Shown here one piece after another: positions 1-11,495 of a DNA stretch of 64,000 bases. The translations under genes were made by a program, and so were the position numbers. The notes under the pieces were generated by a model, which worked only from the letters and a program-made list of their open reading frames with translations, searched no databases and was not told where the DNA came from. Each line of letters opens with the position of its first letter. Position 1 is the stretch's first letter. The DNA is from Tricholomella constricta (Eukaryota > Basidiomycota > Agaricomycetes > Agaricales > Lyophyllaceae), in NCBI GenBank assembly GCA_013368375.1, contig JAACJP010000051.1:1-64000 (forward strand), written 5' to 3'.

Positions 1-480
1 CGAGGGAGGGCGAGGGCGAGGGAGGGCGACGGGCATGAGATAGGGCGACGGGCACGAGGGAGGGCGACAGGCACGAGGGAGGGCGACAGGCACGAGGGAG
101 GGCGACAGGCACGAGGGAGGGCGACGGGCATGAGATAGGGCGACGGGCACGAGGGAGGGCGATGGGCAGGGAGGAGAACGGGCAGGGAGGGCGATGGGCA
201 GGGAGGGCGACGAGCAACCTGGAAAGCAAGAATTAGCCGGAGATGTACCCGATAAAGAAGGGACTTACATGGGCATGGACACGAGCAGGGAACGCAATGG
301 GCAGGGGCAGGACGATGGGCAGGGAGGGCGACGGGCACGAGGGAGGGCGACGAGCAGCCTGCAAAAAAAGATTTAGCCAGGTGTCACCGGACGAAGAAGG
401 GACTTACATGGGCGCAGGCAACGATGACGAGCAGAGTGGCAGGTGGGCAGTGTGCAGAATTGTCATCAGGTGGTAGAAAA
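1..480. repeat. Purine-rich low-complexity tandem array
   Basis: The stretch is built from variants of a short unit containing GAGGGCGACGGGCA and GAGGGCGACAGGCA, in tandem from base 1 to about 200 and again near 310-350. Read on the minus strand it holds two intron-like blocks, each starting GTAAGTCCCTTCTT and ending in a pyrimidine-rich CAG (about 217-270 and 355-410). The plus-strand open frames here are products of the repeat and I do not call them genes. The left border lies outside the window. Confidence 0.75.
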
Positions 481-1107
481 CATACGAATAAAAAAAAACT
501 TACTAGAAGCAGATGGGGCAGGCGACGATGAGCAAGGGGCCAAGAGACGACGAGCAGAGGCCAAGAGACGATGAGCAGAGGCCAAGAGACGATGAGCAGA
601 GGGCCGAGACGACGAGCAGAGGGATGAGATGGTGGAAGAACGGGAAAGAAGGCAATAATTACAAGTGCACGCTCTTGCAGGGGGGATGTTTAGGGCAGGC
701 CAGAGCCACCCATTACATAAACTGTACAGCTGCGGGATTTGCCGCGGTTTGGCCTGGGTTCGGACGAGCAAGAGCCCGTCAACCGGAAGCACGTGCTTGT
801 ATCTGGGCCGGTTGACGGGCTCTTGCTCATCCGCAGGCCAAAGCGCGGCAAATCCCGCAGCTGTACAGTTTATGTAATGGGTGGCTCTGGCCTGCCCTAA
901 ACATCCCCCCTGCAAGAGCGTGCACTTGTAATTATTGCCTTCTTTCCCGTTCTTCCACCATCTCATCCCTCTGCTCGTCGTCTCGGCCCTCTGCTCGTTG
1001 TCAAGCCCCCTCTGCTCATCGTCAAGCCCCCTCTGCTCATCGTCACGCCCTCTCTGCTCGTCGTCGTCACCTGCCCCACCTGCCTGAGGTAAGTTTTTTT
1101 TTATTCG
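481..1107. repeat. Large imperfect inverted repeat
   Basis: Bases 481-785 are repeated in inverted orientation at about 812-1107, around a spacer of roughly 25 bases that contains the palindrome AAGCACGTGCTT. The inner ~200 bp of the arms (about 596-785 and 812-1000) is nearly identical. The outer part differs mainly in copy number and details of a GATGAGCAGAGG-type repeat. Both arms end in the same intron-like donor (GGTAAGTTTTTTT on the plus strand at 1088; its complement near 489-504). No transposase lies between the arms, so it may be a foldback element or an inverted duplication of the flanking array. Confidence 0.8.
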
Positions 1108-1790
1108 TCCCTCATCTCGTGTTGATGCACGCCATTTTTCAGGCTGCTCGTCACCCTCTCCCCACCGTTGCCCTGCTCGTCATCGCTGCCCTGCCCCTCT
1201 GCTCATTGTCTCCCGGTCCTCTGCTCGTCGTCATCACCTGGCTGAGGTAAGTTTTTTTTTATTCGTTTCCCTCATCTCCTGTTGATGCGCGCCATTTTTC
1301 AGGCTGCTCGTCACCCTCTCCCCACCGTTGCCCTGCTCGTCATCGCTGCCCTGCCCCTCTGCTCATTGTCTCCCGGCCCTCTGCTCGTCGTCATCGCCTG
1401 CCTCAGGTAAGTTTTTCTTTATTCGTTTCCCTCATCTCCTGTTGATGCACGCCATTTTTCAGGCTGCTCGTCACCCTCTCCCCACCGTTGCCCTGCTTGT
1501 CATCGCTGCCCTGCCCCTGTGCTCATTGTCTCCCGGCCCTCTGCTCGTCGTCCGTCGCCTGCCCCACCTGCCTCAGGTAAGTTTTTTTTTTATTTGTTTC
1601 CCTTATCTCCTGTTGATGCACGCCATTTTTCAGGCTGCTCGTCACCCTCTCCCCACCGTTTCCCTGTTCGTCATCGCCGCCCACCCCCCAGGTAAGCATT
1701 CCCCCATTTACATTGTGTTGCCGACAACTCTGAACGCCTTCCTCAGGCTACTTGTCACCTCCTCCGAGGGTTTTTCTTACGCAATGTAGA
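1088..1790 (+). repeat. Tandem array of intron-exon-like modules
   Basis: GGTAAG occurs at 1088, 1246, 1406, 1576 and 1691, giving units of about 158, 160, 170 and 115 bp. Each full unit starts with a donor-like GGTAAGTTTTTT, runs through a CTCATCTCCTGTTGATGC segment to CGCCATTTTTCAG, and then has ~100 bp of CTGCTCGTC-rich sequence. Each unit therefore has the layout of an intron plus a mini-exon. A 153-codon frame (1328-1789) reads through three units without splicing, but its composition is just that of the repeat. I describe it as a repeat, not a protein gene. Confidence 0.7.
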
Positions 1791-2183
1791 CAGATTTTTG
1801 TATTTGGACATTGGATAGATTAGTTTGTTATAATGATTGTAAATATGATTGCATTAGAACACCTGCTTGGATTGACGATATTACTACACATGTAAGGCCG
1901 AAATCATGAATCCAAAAAAACTTTCCTTGTAGATATGTAAACACTACTTACTGACAGTCCATTACTACAGAAATAAGGCCGAAATTATGAATACAATCTC
2001 CGTTATAGATATACTTACTGATAGTTGAATTCCTGCATTGATCACTTAATCGATCTTGTGCGGTTCAGATTCTTGCTTGCCTGAAGGCTGACATTTTCGC
2101 TTTCAAAAAGTATGTTACAAGTTATTTATTCAACGTTTATGTGTTCTAACGAATGGATTATCCCTTTGTAGTTCAGACTACCA
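1791..2183. other. AT-rich spacer with a short direct duplication
   Basis: No coding region is visible. A segment around TAAGGCCGAAATCATGAAT (near 1892) recurs near 1973 as TAAGGCCGAAATTATGAAT. Both copies are followed within ~60 bases by a CTTACTGA motif, so this is a partly decayed direct repeat of about 80 bp. The spacer sits directly upstream of the gene starting at 2184 and would contain its promoter, but I see no clear TATA element. Confidence 0.5.
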
Positions 2184-5100
2184 ATGCGTACTACTCGTTC
2201 AAAGCCATCGGGTACATTCCATCAGCTGCCTCTGGGTAGTCGATCATCAGGCAAACGTAAAAAACCTGATACTTCACACTCTTCCTCCTCGTTAGCCACT
2301 GCCAGCCTGGAAAATGCGTTGAATGCAGCATTTGGTGCCAATTCTGCACCTCCTAATGCAGTGTCTGCGCCAGGGAATCCGGAGACAGCATTCGAGACTC
2401 CTGCTATTCCCGACACATCTGGCAGCACCAATTCCCTTCCACCTGATGCTCAGAGTATTCCTGACGCATCTTCCGCTACCGACACTCCTTCTCATCCATG
2501 CTCACCTCCAAATGCAGCTGCGTCTGTGTTGGCCCCTTCCTTGGACCGTCCACGTCCACGTCATTTGAAGACATACAAATCCTCTGCACTACGCGACAAC
2601 GACGATAATCAGTTCATTTCTAATCGGGTATGGGGATCCGGGTTGAAGGACACATTTGGATCCATTGATGAGGTCGAGTTACGAGAGCCTAGTTCTCCAT
2701 TGACCATGATGCTCCCTGCCGAATTGGAGCTTGACGATGAACTCAACAATTATGATATAGATGGCAATGGTGGCGGCGGGGTAGATGGTATGAGTGGTGG
2801 CGACAAGGAAAGTGCAGAGCGTCAGAATGAGGGTGGCGGGGATGAGGGTGGCGGAGATGAGGGTGGCGGGGGCGGGGATGAGGGTGGCGGAGATGAGGGT
2901 GGCGGGGGCGGGGATGAGATTGGCGGAGATGAGTGTGGCGGGGGCGGGGATGAGGTTGGCGGAGATGAGTGTGGCGGGGGCGGGGAAGACAGTGGCGGGG
3001 ATAAGGGTGGCAGAGATGAGAATAGTGGTGGTAGAGGTCAGGATAGTGGTGGCGAAGGCAAGGGCACAGGTGGTGGAGATGAGGACTCCGCCAGCAGTGA
3101 AAACAATGAGGAGGAGGAATGGGGAGGCATTGCGGATTCTTCCTCACTGGAGAGCCCCGCGCCGGAGAGTGATCTTAGCGCATCAGACTTCGAGGAGGTG
3201 GCAGCATTGCAAGCAGCTGCTCTTGCTCGTGAACGCAAACGCGGACGCGTGACAACCCCCACCATCGAAGAACAGGACCAAGAAGACGAGGAGGCATTCC
3301 TGAAGGAGGCAAATATGTCTCCTGAGCGCTTGACCGCTCAACAGAAAGGCAAGCAGCGGGCTCAGTCTCAGATTTCTCTGCAGGCACCTGATGACGAGCA
3401 GGGAGGTAGGGATAGTATCGGAGAGGGAGAAATGGAGGGAGAGGGAGAGGGATGGGACAGGGCAGGAGGGAACAGTGACCGGGAGGAGGGTGATCTGACC
3501 TCTGGTCCTCTGCCCAAAGAAGCAGTCACTGCTGCGTTGGCGAGTTACCAGGTCTACCGTGACAGCCTGGAAGAGCTTTCTGTTAAGTACAGAAAGTCAG
3601 TGCTTGTTTTACAGCGAGCTGTGGGCGAGGATGTGAAGCGTCCTCGCCGTCTAAATCCTTGGAACGCGTTTCAAGCCTGGTATGGCGAGCATGGGAAGAC
3701 AAAGCGCAGCGATGATGGTACGTTTTTCGGAACCTTTAGGCTTCGCCGTCACTAACAAGAATACGCTATAGTGACAGCACGCGATTGGCAGTCTTTTGTC
3801 AAAGAGGAGTACAACAAGCACCTCCAAGAACTCGATGGCTCGCACAGTGCCGATGCACGGGAAGCACACTTCAAGGAGCAGTTAGACTGGTACAAGGAGC
3901 GTCTGTCTGTCTATGTTGAAGGTAAACGGGATACAGGGAATTTTAAGGCAGTTATGAGCCGGATACTTGAACCGTTCATCAACTTGGTAAGTAAACACCT
4001 TGTATTCTCAACATAGTGACGTGTCTGATGACCTAAAATCAGAGCATTCAAGCCTGGGATCAATACGGCGTCCATGTCTTTGGCTTTGGTGTCGACACGG
4101 AGCGAGATCTTCGAGGAGCAAGTGCCAGTGTTGCATGGGGTGGTTCACCTGGATACGTAGCAGTACGAAACGAATACAAGACCTCGATCAACTCGCAACT
4201 GGGTGACTACGAAGGAATGTTCAAGTACGTCGCATATAAACGCCTCCTAATGTTAGCCTAACATAGATAATTCTAGAAATGCTGAAGTACGTAGTCGCCA
4301 CGTCGCAGTTGCAAGAAGTCGGTTCCCCGTCAACTGGGAACAAACCAGAGGGACGGCCTTGAGAGACCACCATCGCCGCCTTTTGGGGGAGATTATGCGA
4401 AGTGACATAGGTATGTTTTTACCTCTGTACACACCTCAATATTCTGACGCTGTCTTGACTACAGGTCATATTATTGGACACAAACTCTCGGACAGAGAGG
4501 CCAACAGTCTCACCATGCAGTGGAAGCACTGGGCCGACATGGCATATACCCATCAAATGCGCCTCGAAGGCTGGCCCATCGATCTTGTCTCTCCAGGCCT
4601 TGATTGCGAGCCAAAGAACTTTGGGAGTAAGCAACTGAAGGCCATGATCGATAACCGAGTCAAGTCAATAGAGGACAAAGACTTTGATGAGATTGTGAGG
4701 ATTGTTTCTTGGGATGACGGTACGTTGTCACATTTCTGACCGTTAAGATGTAAACTAACGGCAGCCTTCAGAGGAAAAGGCATTGTCTCTGCATGAGCAA
4801 GAGAATGTTCCACTGGTGATCAATACCGATGGAGTAGTGCTCTTGACGCTCCTTGATTCTAAGAAGTACAAGCGAGAGCTTTCCAAAACTAAGGAGCACC
4901 GTTTAGATCCTGAAGACCGTTCAGAATCAGAAGATGACGTCAGTGGCCACCCTGCTCAGCACTCCCAGACGCTAAACAAGCCCCGTAATGGTCGCCCCCC
5001 TGGCAAGAGCCATCAGTCCGAACGTCCGCCACCCCTGCAAAAGTCACATGCAGAACACCCATATCTTGATCTCCGAGCACCATCCCGCGCTAGACATCAC

Positions 5101-5586
5101 CGCTCATGGAATCGGACTGTGAAGTCCGCTCGACGTCACCAGTACACCAGTGACAGGGATCCACGCAATCACTATAACCAAGTCCCACTACATCGCCAAC
5201 CATATCCTGATGATGAAGATGCTGATCTGGAGATAGCAAATGGTCGCTCTCACTACTCTGGTGATAGTCGGCACGAGAACAGCCATTTCCCGGCCCCACA
5301 ATCACATCCGTATATGCAGCCTCCTACTCAGCCACCTGCGCATCGTGCTCGGGATTCTCAAGGCATGGAGCCTCCAGTGAAGAAGCGGAAGCTTCGCGAC
5401 ATTCAACAGGCCCCTCGTGTAATTGCTCCAATTCCACAACGAGCACGTGCACAGCATGACAGTAGGGAACCTGTAGCTGGCTCATCACGTGGAGGTGCAG
5501 AAAGAGGGTATGTGATGCAACATCAGCCTCCTACTTATCAAAACCAATATGATGCTGATGATGATGATGATGAGTATGGGTACTAG
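2184..5586 (+). CDS. Acidic Gly/Asp-repeat protein, unknown function
   Basis: I do not recognise this protein. Splicing of at least five short introns joins exons from 2184 to 5586. The first intron is 3718-3771, the second starts at 3988 after an Asn-Leu codon pair, and others fall near 4225-4275, 4411-4464 and 4720-4770. The N-terminal ~180 residues are Ser/Pro-rich. Residues ~190-310 are a run of Gly-Gly-Asp-Glu repeats, and a second acidic stretch follows. The conserved-looking core begins with NPWNAFQAWYGEHGK and continues into TARDWQSFVKEEYNKHL, which could be HMG-box-like, though this is weak. A folded region with WDQYGVHVFGFGVD follows. The C-terminal ~200 residues are His/Arg/Pro-rich and end in an Asp run. 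Repeat arrays lie on both sides, so it may be cargo of a mobile element. Confidence 0.65.
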
Positions 5587-5814
5587 TTTCTTAGCCTTTT
5601 CAGAACTTATGCCCGTAGATTATATGTATTCCTTTATATCATACTTTTATACCCATATATGGACTGTGTTTGACATTTTCAATGCATTTATGCACTATAC
5701 CTGTTTGAATGACAATTCTCCTAAAACCTTTACTTGACTGTAGGAACTGAATACTGGGACTCCCATTTGAGCTAAGGTCTTGCCCAGGTAGTGTGGGACA
5801 CCCCAATTGGGACT

Positions 5815-6140
5815 CCCACCAAACATACTTGTGAGGTGTGGTCTTGCCCAACTGGTCTAGGACCATCAACAATGGGATTACCAAAAGAAGTTGCACCTGT
5901 ATTGGGACTCCCACTCACCACATTTGTAAGGTGTGGTCTTGCCCAACTGGTCTAGGACCATCAAAGATGGGATTACCAAAAGAAGTTGCACCTGTATTGG
6001 GACTCCCACTCACCACATTTGTGGTCTTGCCCAACTGGTCTAGGACCATCCAAGATGGGAGTACCAAAAGAAGTTGCACCTGTATTGGGACTCCCGCTCA
6101 CCACATTTGTGAGGTGTGGTCTTGCCCAACTCATCCAGAT
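5815..6140 (+). repeat. Tandem repeat, 88-95 bp units
   Basis: Three near-identical units start at about 5838 (95 bp), 5933 (88 bp) and 6021 (95 bp), with partial units on both sides. Each contains GTGGTCTTGCCCAACTGG, CTAGGACCATC and TTGCACCTGTATTGGGACTC. The 88-bp unit lacks a 7-bp AAGGTGT segment. The same short words (CTTGCCCA, GGGACTCCCA) recur more loosely at 5750-5815 and 6590-6720. The array could be the sub-terminal region of a DNA transposon whose other end lies upstream. Confidence 0.75.
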
Positions 6141-6815
6141 GAAATTCAGCACCACTAAAGTTGCTGAGTGGTTCAAATATAGTTGCTGGCTATATAAATT
6201 TGGCCCTCCTTTATGAATTATTAAATACAAATAGTACAATATCATACCAAATGCACGGTGAACATGTAAACTACACTTCATATTTAACTGGATAGATGTT
6301 GCTCTGCCCAAGGTGAAGAAAATGGAGTGCAAGCTTTGAATATACCAAATATATGCTGGTCAAAAGATATTACTAACTGACAGGATATTTTTTTGTCAAC
6401 CTCATTATTGCATTAAGACACCTTATTCTTCTACTTGCTTTCATTTTTTTGTATCTAATCAAATTTTCATTTGTTTGTTCTGGACTATGCCCGCTTGACA
6501 AAGCTGACATGATGCTCATTAAAACTTTCCAAGTGCCTGATTGAACCATGTTTTATTCTATGGTCTTGGCTATAAGTGTGACGTGACATGCTGGGCTTGC
6601 CCATATTTCTTGGGCAGCCCCACATTACAGTTGGACAAGATTACAATACTTGGCACTCCCTGGGCATGGTTGGGAAAGACCAATGTGGGAGGACCATGCC
6701 TAATTATGGGATGCCCAGGTGGGGTGGTCCCGAACCATGGTCTAGGGCCTAGTTAGGGTAGTCTTTCACAGTGGGACTGACTACCCTAATAAGGGGTCTC
6801 CAGGGGGTTGACTGA
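6141..6815. other. Non-coding stretch ending at a retroelement breakpoint
   Basis: No gene is visible. The segment 6590-6780 contains loosely repeated words shared with the upstream array. It also holds a perfect stem TTAGGGTAGTC/GACTACCCTAA at about 6755-6796. Homology to the retroelement at 25230 onwards starts abruptly near 6816, so this segment ends at the breakpoint that removed the 5' half of copy 1. Confidence 0.5.
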
Positions 6816-6850
6816 AGTGATCCGGAACATCGTCACACCCTCAGAAAATC

Positions 6851-8413
6851 ATGAGTCCAACCGAACGGGAACGTACGGTCGGAGATATTGTCCTCGGGAG
6901 GGACACAGTTTCTCCTCCCCCAGACAAAACGGATGAAAAGATCCGTCACGACGTTATCCTTGGATACCCAAAGGATAAACTTTTTTCAGTTATTCTCGCT
7001 AACCCCATGGACTTTCGTACGTTCACCACGAAAGACAATCTCATTTGGACCACGAACGCTATAAATGATAGCGTTCTATGTATACCGCGAGAACCCGAGC
7101 TCATCACCACAATTATTGAGCAAGCCCATAAAACTATGGGCCATTTCGGTGCCGAACGGACTACTGAATATATCCGACGATGGTATTGGTGGCCATCACT
7201 AGCCACGACCGTGCGTACGTTTTGTAAGACGTGCGAGTACTGCCAGCAGATCAAGACGTCGAATCAAAAACCGTCAGGGAAACTACACTCCCTGCCAGTA
7301 CCAACTAAGCCTTGGGATTCTATCGGAATGGACTTTATCGGTCCATTTCCAGAATCAAAGGGATATAATTACCTATGGGTAGTAATTTGTCGTATGACGA
7401 GTATGGTGCATATGATACCCATACATACGACGATGACAGCAGCCCAATTATCATGGGTATACTTACGGGAGATCGTCAGGCTACATGGCCTGCCAAGCTC
7501 GATCGTAAGCGATCGAGACTCTAAGTTTACTTCACGCTGGTGGCGCGAACTACATAAGTTATTAGGAGCTAAGCTCCTAATGTCGACATCTTTCCATCCT
7601 CAGACGGATGGACAAACGGAGCGAGCCAATCGTAGTATTGGCCAGATATTTCGTGCCGTTGTGAGGCATGACCAAAAGGATTGGGTAGATTGTATACCCA
7701 TGGCTGAGTTCGCGATAAATGCGAGCGTATCGGCTACTACCAAGTTCGCTCCATTTGAGCTGAACAGTGGATACATGCCGTCCATGTTGAAAGAGATACG
7801 CTCAGACAGCGTAATACCGAAGGGAATTCGAGAGTATGCGGAACGCGCATTGCAGAATATAGCGGAGGCGCATGACGCTATAATCGAAGCGCGCGTATTT
7901 CAAACGCGCGAGGCAAACAGGCGCCGATCCGCTGGTCCAGAAATAAAGGGGGGAGACTTGGTGTATTTATCCACCAAGAACTTGAACCTCCCCAAGGGAC
8001 GCGCCCGTAAATTGTGCCCGAAATTCGTCGGGCCCTACAAAGTGCTGAAGGCCATGCCAGACACGTCGAACTACACGTTGGAATTACCTACGGCACTCAT
8101 GGAGCGCCGGATACATCCAACATTTCATATATCGATGTTGCGCCCATACTACGCAACGAATGATACAATGTTCCCTAATAGAACTCATCCGGAGCCCTAC
8201 GATTTTGGGGCGCCGGATAATCACGAATGGTTTGTAGAAGACATTTTGGGCCATAGATGGACCCAAAATAATACTGTGGAATATCAGGTTAGGTGGAGTC
8301 TGGGAGACACCACCTGGGAACCGCACACCAATTGTAACAAGTTAGCGGCACTGGATCGCTACTTGGAACTACAAGGGGTGAAGAGCGCGTCGAGATTACC
8401 GCGACGAACCTAG
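6851..8413 (+). pseudogene. Pol fragment of copy 1: integrase and chromodomain
   Basis: The 520-codon open frame is the C-terminal part of a Ty3/Gypsy polyprotein. An HHCC zinc-binding segment (H...H in the KTMGHFGAERT region, then CKTCEYC) is followed by the integrase core, with Asp in MDFIGPF, Asp in VSDRDSKF and the QTDGQTERANR segment leading to the catalytic Glu. A chromodomain with EYQVRWSLGDTTWEPH lies near the C terminus. The apparent ATG at 6851 is not a real start: the copy 2 homologue continues upstream into RNase H, and homology of copy 1 stops at about 6816. The fragment is intact over its length but has no promoter or protease of its own. Confidence 0.9.
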
Positions 8414-8541
8414 AATGTGGCGCGGTCATGTGACCACGGCGATCAGGAAAATTACATAACCATCAAAAGTTATGACAGAAGGTTAAATATGTTTGGCGCT
8501 AGACGCGCAACCGATTTTCAACCCTCTCAACACAAACCAAC

Positions 8542-11495
8542 ATGTACCCCAGCCAAGTACCAACCTCCAGCAACGACGCGATTCGGGGCGGCGACAGCCG
8601 CACCGACCAGCAAAATTTGAACCCGGGGCCGAGTTCAAGTGGGGAGGGAGCGCAGGGGCGCGCGGAAAATGCGCCCCTGCCCCCAACTTACATGGGCTCG
8701 CAGCCCCAATTATATCAATATCCTCCGGTTGGCCATATGAGCCAACCGCCCCATCAGGGGCAACAAACATTTCCGACGGTTGGCCATATGAGCCAACCGC
8801 ACCACCAAGGGCAACAACCACCTATGGGTGGTTTTTACCCGCCAGGGCTGGCATTCCAACAGATGCCATCAATGGCGGGTTTCATGGGGTACCCGCAACC
8901 GACGTGGTACCCCCAAATGCCCATGCAGCCTGTACCGCACAATACGCGGTACAACGAATCGGAGAAGATGGAGGTAGACGACCAAAGTCGTCTGCAAGCA
9001 AATGTCCCGCCGGCGCAAGTGGTGCGCGGCGAACCGGTGCGGCAACATGTTGCACCGAATGCAGACGACAAAGCGTCGTCGGCGTCGAGTTCGCGGAGGA
9101 TGGCAGACGATCGTAGAGTATCGCCTGCGTCAAGTTCGAGGAGACCATTCGCAGACGATGGTCTCCTGTCTTCTCTCTTGGATCGATTGGAAGACGCGGG
9201 TATTCACCGCGAATTTTGTGATTTCTTGGACGATGGAATGGCGCAGCTGGTTATAACCCAGCTGCTTGATGCATACGATGGAGTTTGCGCGGATTTGAGA
9301 CGCGTGAAAGCGAGAGAAGCGGCCATGGCTGAGCAACTCAGCCTGGCAAGAAAACGGCCGGCAGTAGCATCGCCGGATCGCGGGGAGGGACCATCGTCCC
9401 GACCCATAAAAAGGCAGCAAATGGAGGTGCGTCGAGAAGAACGCACCTCATACGAGCCGCGACGACAAGAGAGGAGCGAGCCCAGGCGTCCGGAACGACG
9501 CCTGGAACAGGAGAATCGGCGGTACAACCGCCACCCCGACCAGGAAGTGTGGCGTGACGAACGCCCACTTGATTATGGTTCTCAACGGGAAGAGCGCCGA
9601 GAGGATCAAGGGACGCGCGAAGTGCGCCCCTTACCTGCTCGAGAAATCGAGCGCACGGCGTCGACATCGTCGACGTCAGCGGAAGCAAAGCCGCAAAACC
9701 TATCCGGAGCGTTACCGCCCCCGGGAGAAAGCCGGGTGCGGAACCCAGAACGAGGTTCTCAGAAGAAGGAACCTGTTGGCAAATATACTTTGCCAGCGCC
9801 AGCCCCTGCACCACCTAGTACGATGGTGCAGCCCCCAACGCCGCCCTCCAAAGGCAAACAGAAGGCATCGGATCCATATGCCGAGGCTATGGATGAATCG
9901 GACTGGGGTGAGTCGTCTGACGACGACAAGCCTGTCAGCAAGAAGAAGGCTGCCGGGCAAAAGCAGCATCGCGAGAATATGGCTCGCAAAGCTGAGAAGG
10001 AGATGCCGGGGCGGATCCCTGACGAGCTCGGGGTGGTCTTCATCAACGACCGCCACGAGAGGGACAACCGCTTTTGGGATATGCTAGTGCGGACGATATA
10101 TGTATCGTCCGCCCAGAATCGTGCCTACGCACTAGGCACCGCAGCGCGAGTGTCCGAAAGCGAGTTGGGGACGGGACACAATTCTCGTCCCCCATCGGGA
10201 CGGCTATATGCCGTCGCACCACGCGGGTTCCCAATGAACCCTCGTGAAGTTGATCAGTTGTATGCACTGATCAACGATCGGCGCCCTGGCGTGACGGATG
10301 AAGAGCGGGCAGAGGCCTTTATGCTCTTTAGGGAGTTCCGGCGAGTCTCCCTTTCGGTAGCGCCCCATTTGCGCGACCGATCCATGGCTCGAGCAGCCAT
10401 GGATGAATTTAGAAGCGTCAACCGACCGTTCGATACACGGTCACCCATTTGGCAGGCCGCGCCAATTAGGCGGCCTGGGAGGCATTCGAATATAGGCCGG
10501 ACAAGCCTACACGAGGCGCTGGCCTGCCTCAGCCAGGCCCCGACCATGCCCTCGATGTCGAGCACTGGTGCCGACATATGATTCACCATGGGCGTATTGG
10601 TTCAAAGAACCAATACGGAGGAATCGTCATGGACTACCGGTTCCGCGTACATAGGCGCGGAACTTGGGGATACTTGTTGGCGAATGTACTAGCGCCAACT
10701 ACCCACAGCATGCGGCCATGGTTCATGCGACTTTTCGCGACCATTACTGCGCGGCCATACCTCTACGCAGAGGCTGTGGCTGCCTATAACGAGGCCAACC
10801 CAGATCGGCCTTTCACACCGATCGAAGGCCCTGAGGTTACCATACCTCGCATCCAAGTGATCCCTCCGGAGGTGCGGATCACTGAACAAGGTGTCTTGCA
10901 ACACCTTATCAACATTGGTATTCCAGTAAGCTGGATACACCATAGCTACACTTATGGTCTACATTATTTGGACCATAACTACTCTAACTCAGGTCCCTAT
11001 AAGGACCTGTTCCGCAATGTTGACGACGATCGAGTTCGTCGTCTAGATGAAATGGGTGTTCCGCCCGCCATCCCTGAGTGGGATGGGTGGTACCATCCCA
11101 CCACCGACGACATCACGCGCATCCAAACACTGATGCACGTGGAATTCCAGACCGAATCACTAGACTGTCTAGTGAGTTCGGAATGGATGTTTGTGGGTGA
11201 AGACCCACACTTCCGAGGACTCCGTGTTCGGGTGGGGGAATATCTCCCCCCAGGCCTGCATCACCCCGCTTCATCGGGATCGACGTCCATCAACGTCGAA
11301 ATGGCGGACCCGGCGGCAGCTATACCTGCCCCCGCGACACCCTCCACAGTCGTGGCAGCTCCAACTGGAGCTACCGAAACCCAAGTGGACCCCGTGTCGG
11401 CCCTTACAGGGCCTTTATCACTGGCGGTGATTACCACCAGCCAGGGTCTGGTGGACAACAACACCACCGACCCCGACACAGTGATGGAGTCATAG
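8542..11495 (+). pseudogene. Copy 1 post-integrase ORF, broken by a 1-nt deletion
   Basis: This matches the 967-codon ORF of copy 2 along its whole length. Reading starts at an ATG (MYPSQ) equivalent to that of copy 2. The frame shifts near 10480, where copy 1 lacks one base in the Arg-Pro-Gly codons. The first part therefore ends at 10581, and the rest stays open in another frame to the stop at 11495. The N-terminal third is Pro/Gln/Tyr-rich with repeated GHMSQP, the middle is Arg/Glu-rich and charged, and the last ~330 residues look folded. I see no signal peptide, membrane segment or CCHC knuckle. The function is unknown. Confidence 0.85.

Noticed and set aside
1328..1789. 153-codon ORF in the tandem array
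   Set aside because: It just reads through intron-like repeat units; its Leu/Ser/Pro content follows the repeat and no domain is visible.
1..1790. CRISPR-like array
   Set aside because: The units are too long and contain no constant short repeat with unique spacers, and the genome is fungal.
8542..11495. Post-integrase ORF as an envelope gene
   Set aside because: No signal peptide, transmembrane span, furin-like site or fusion-peptide-like stretch is visible in either copy.
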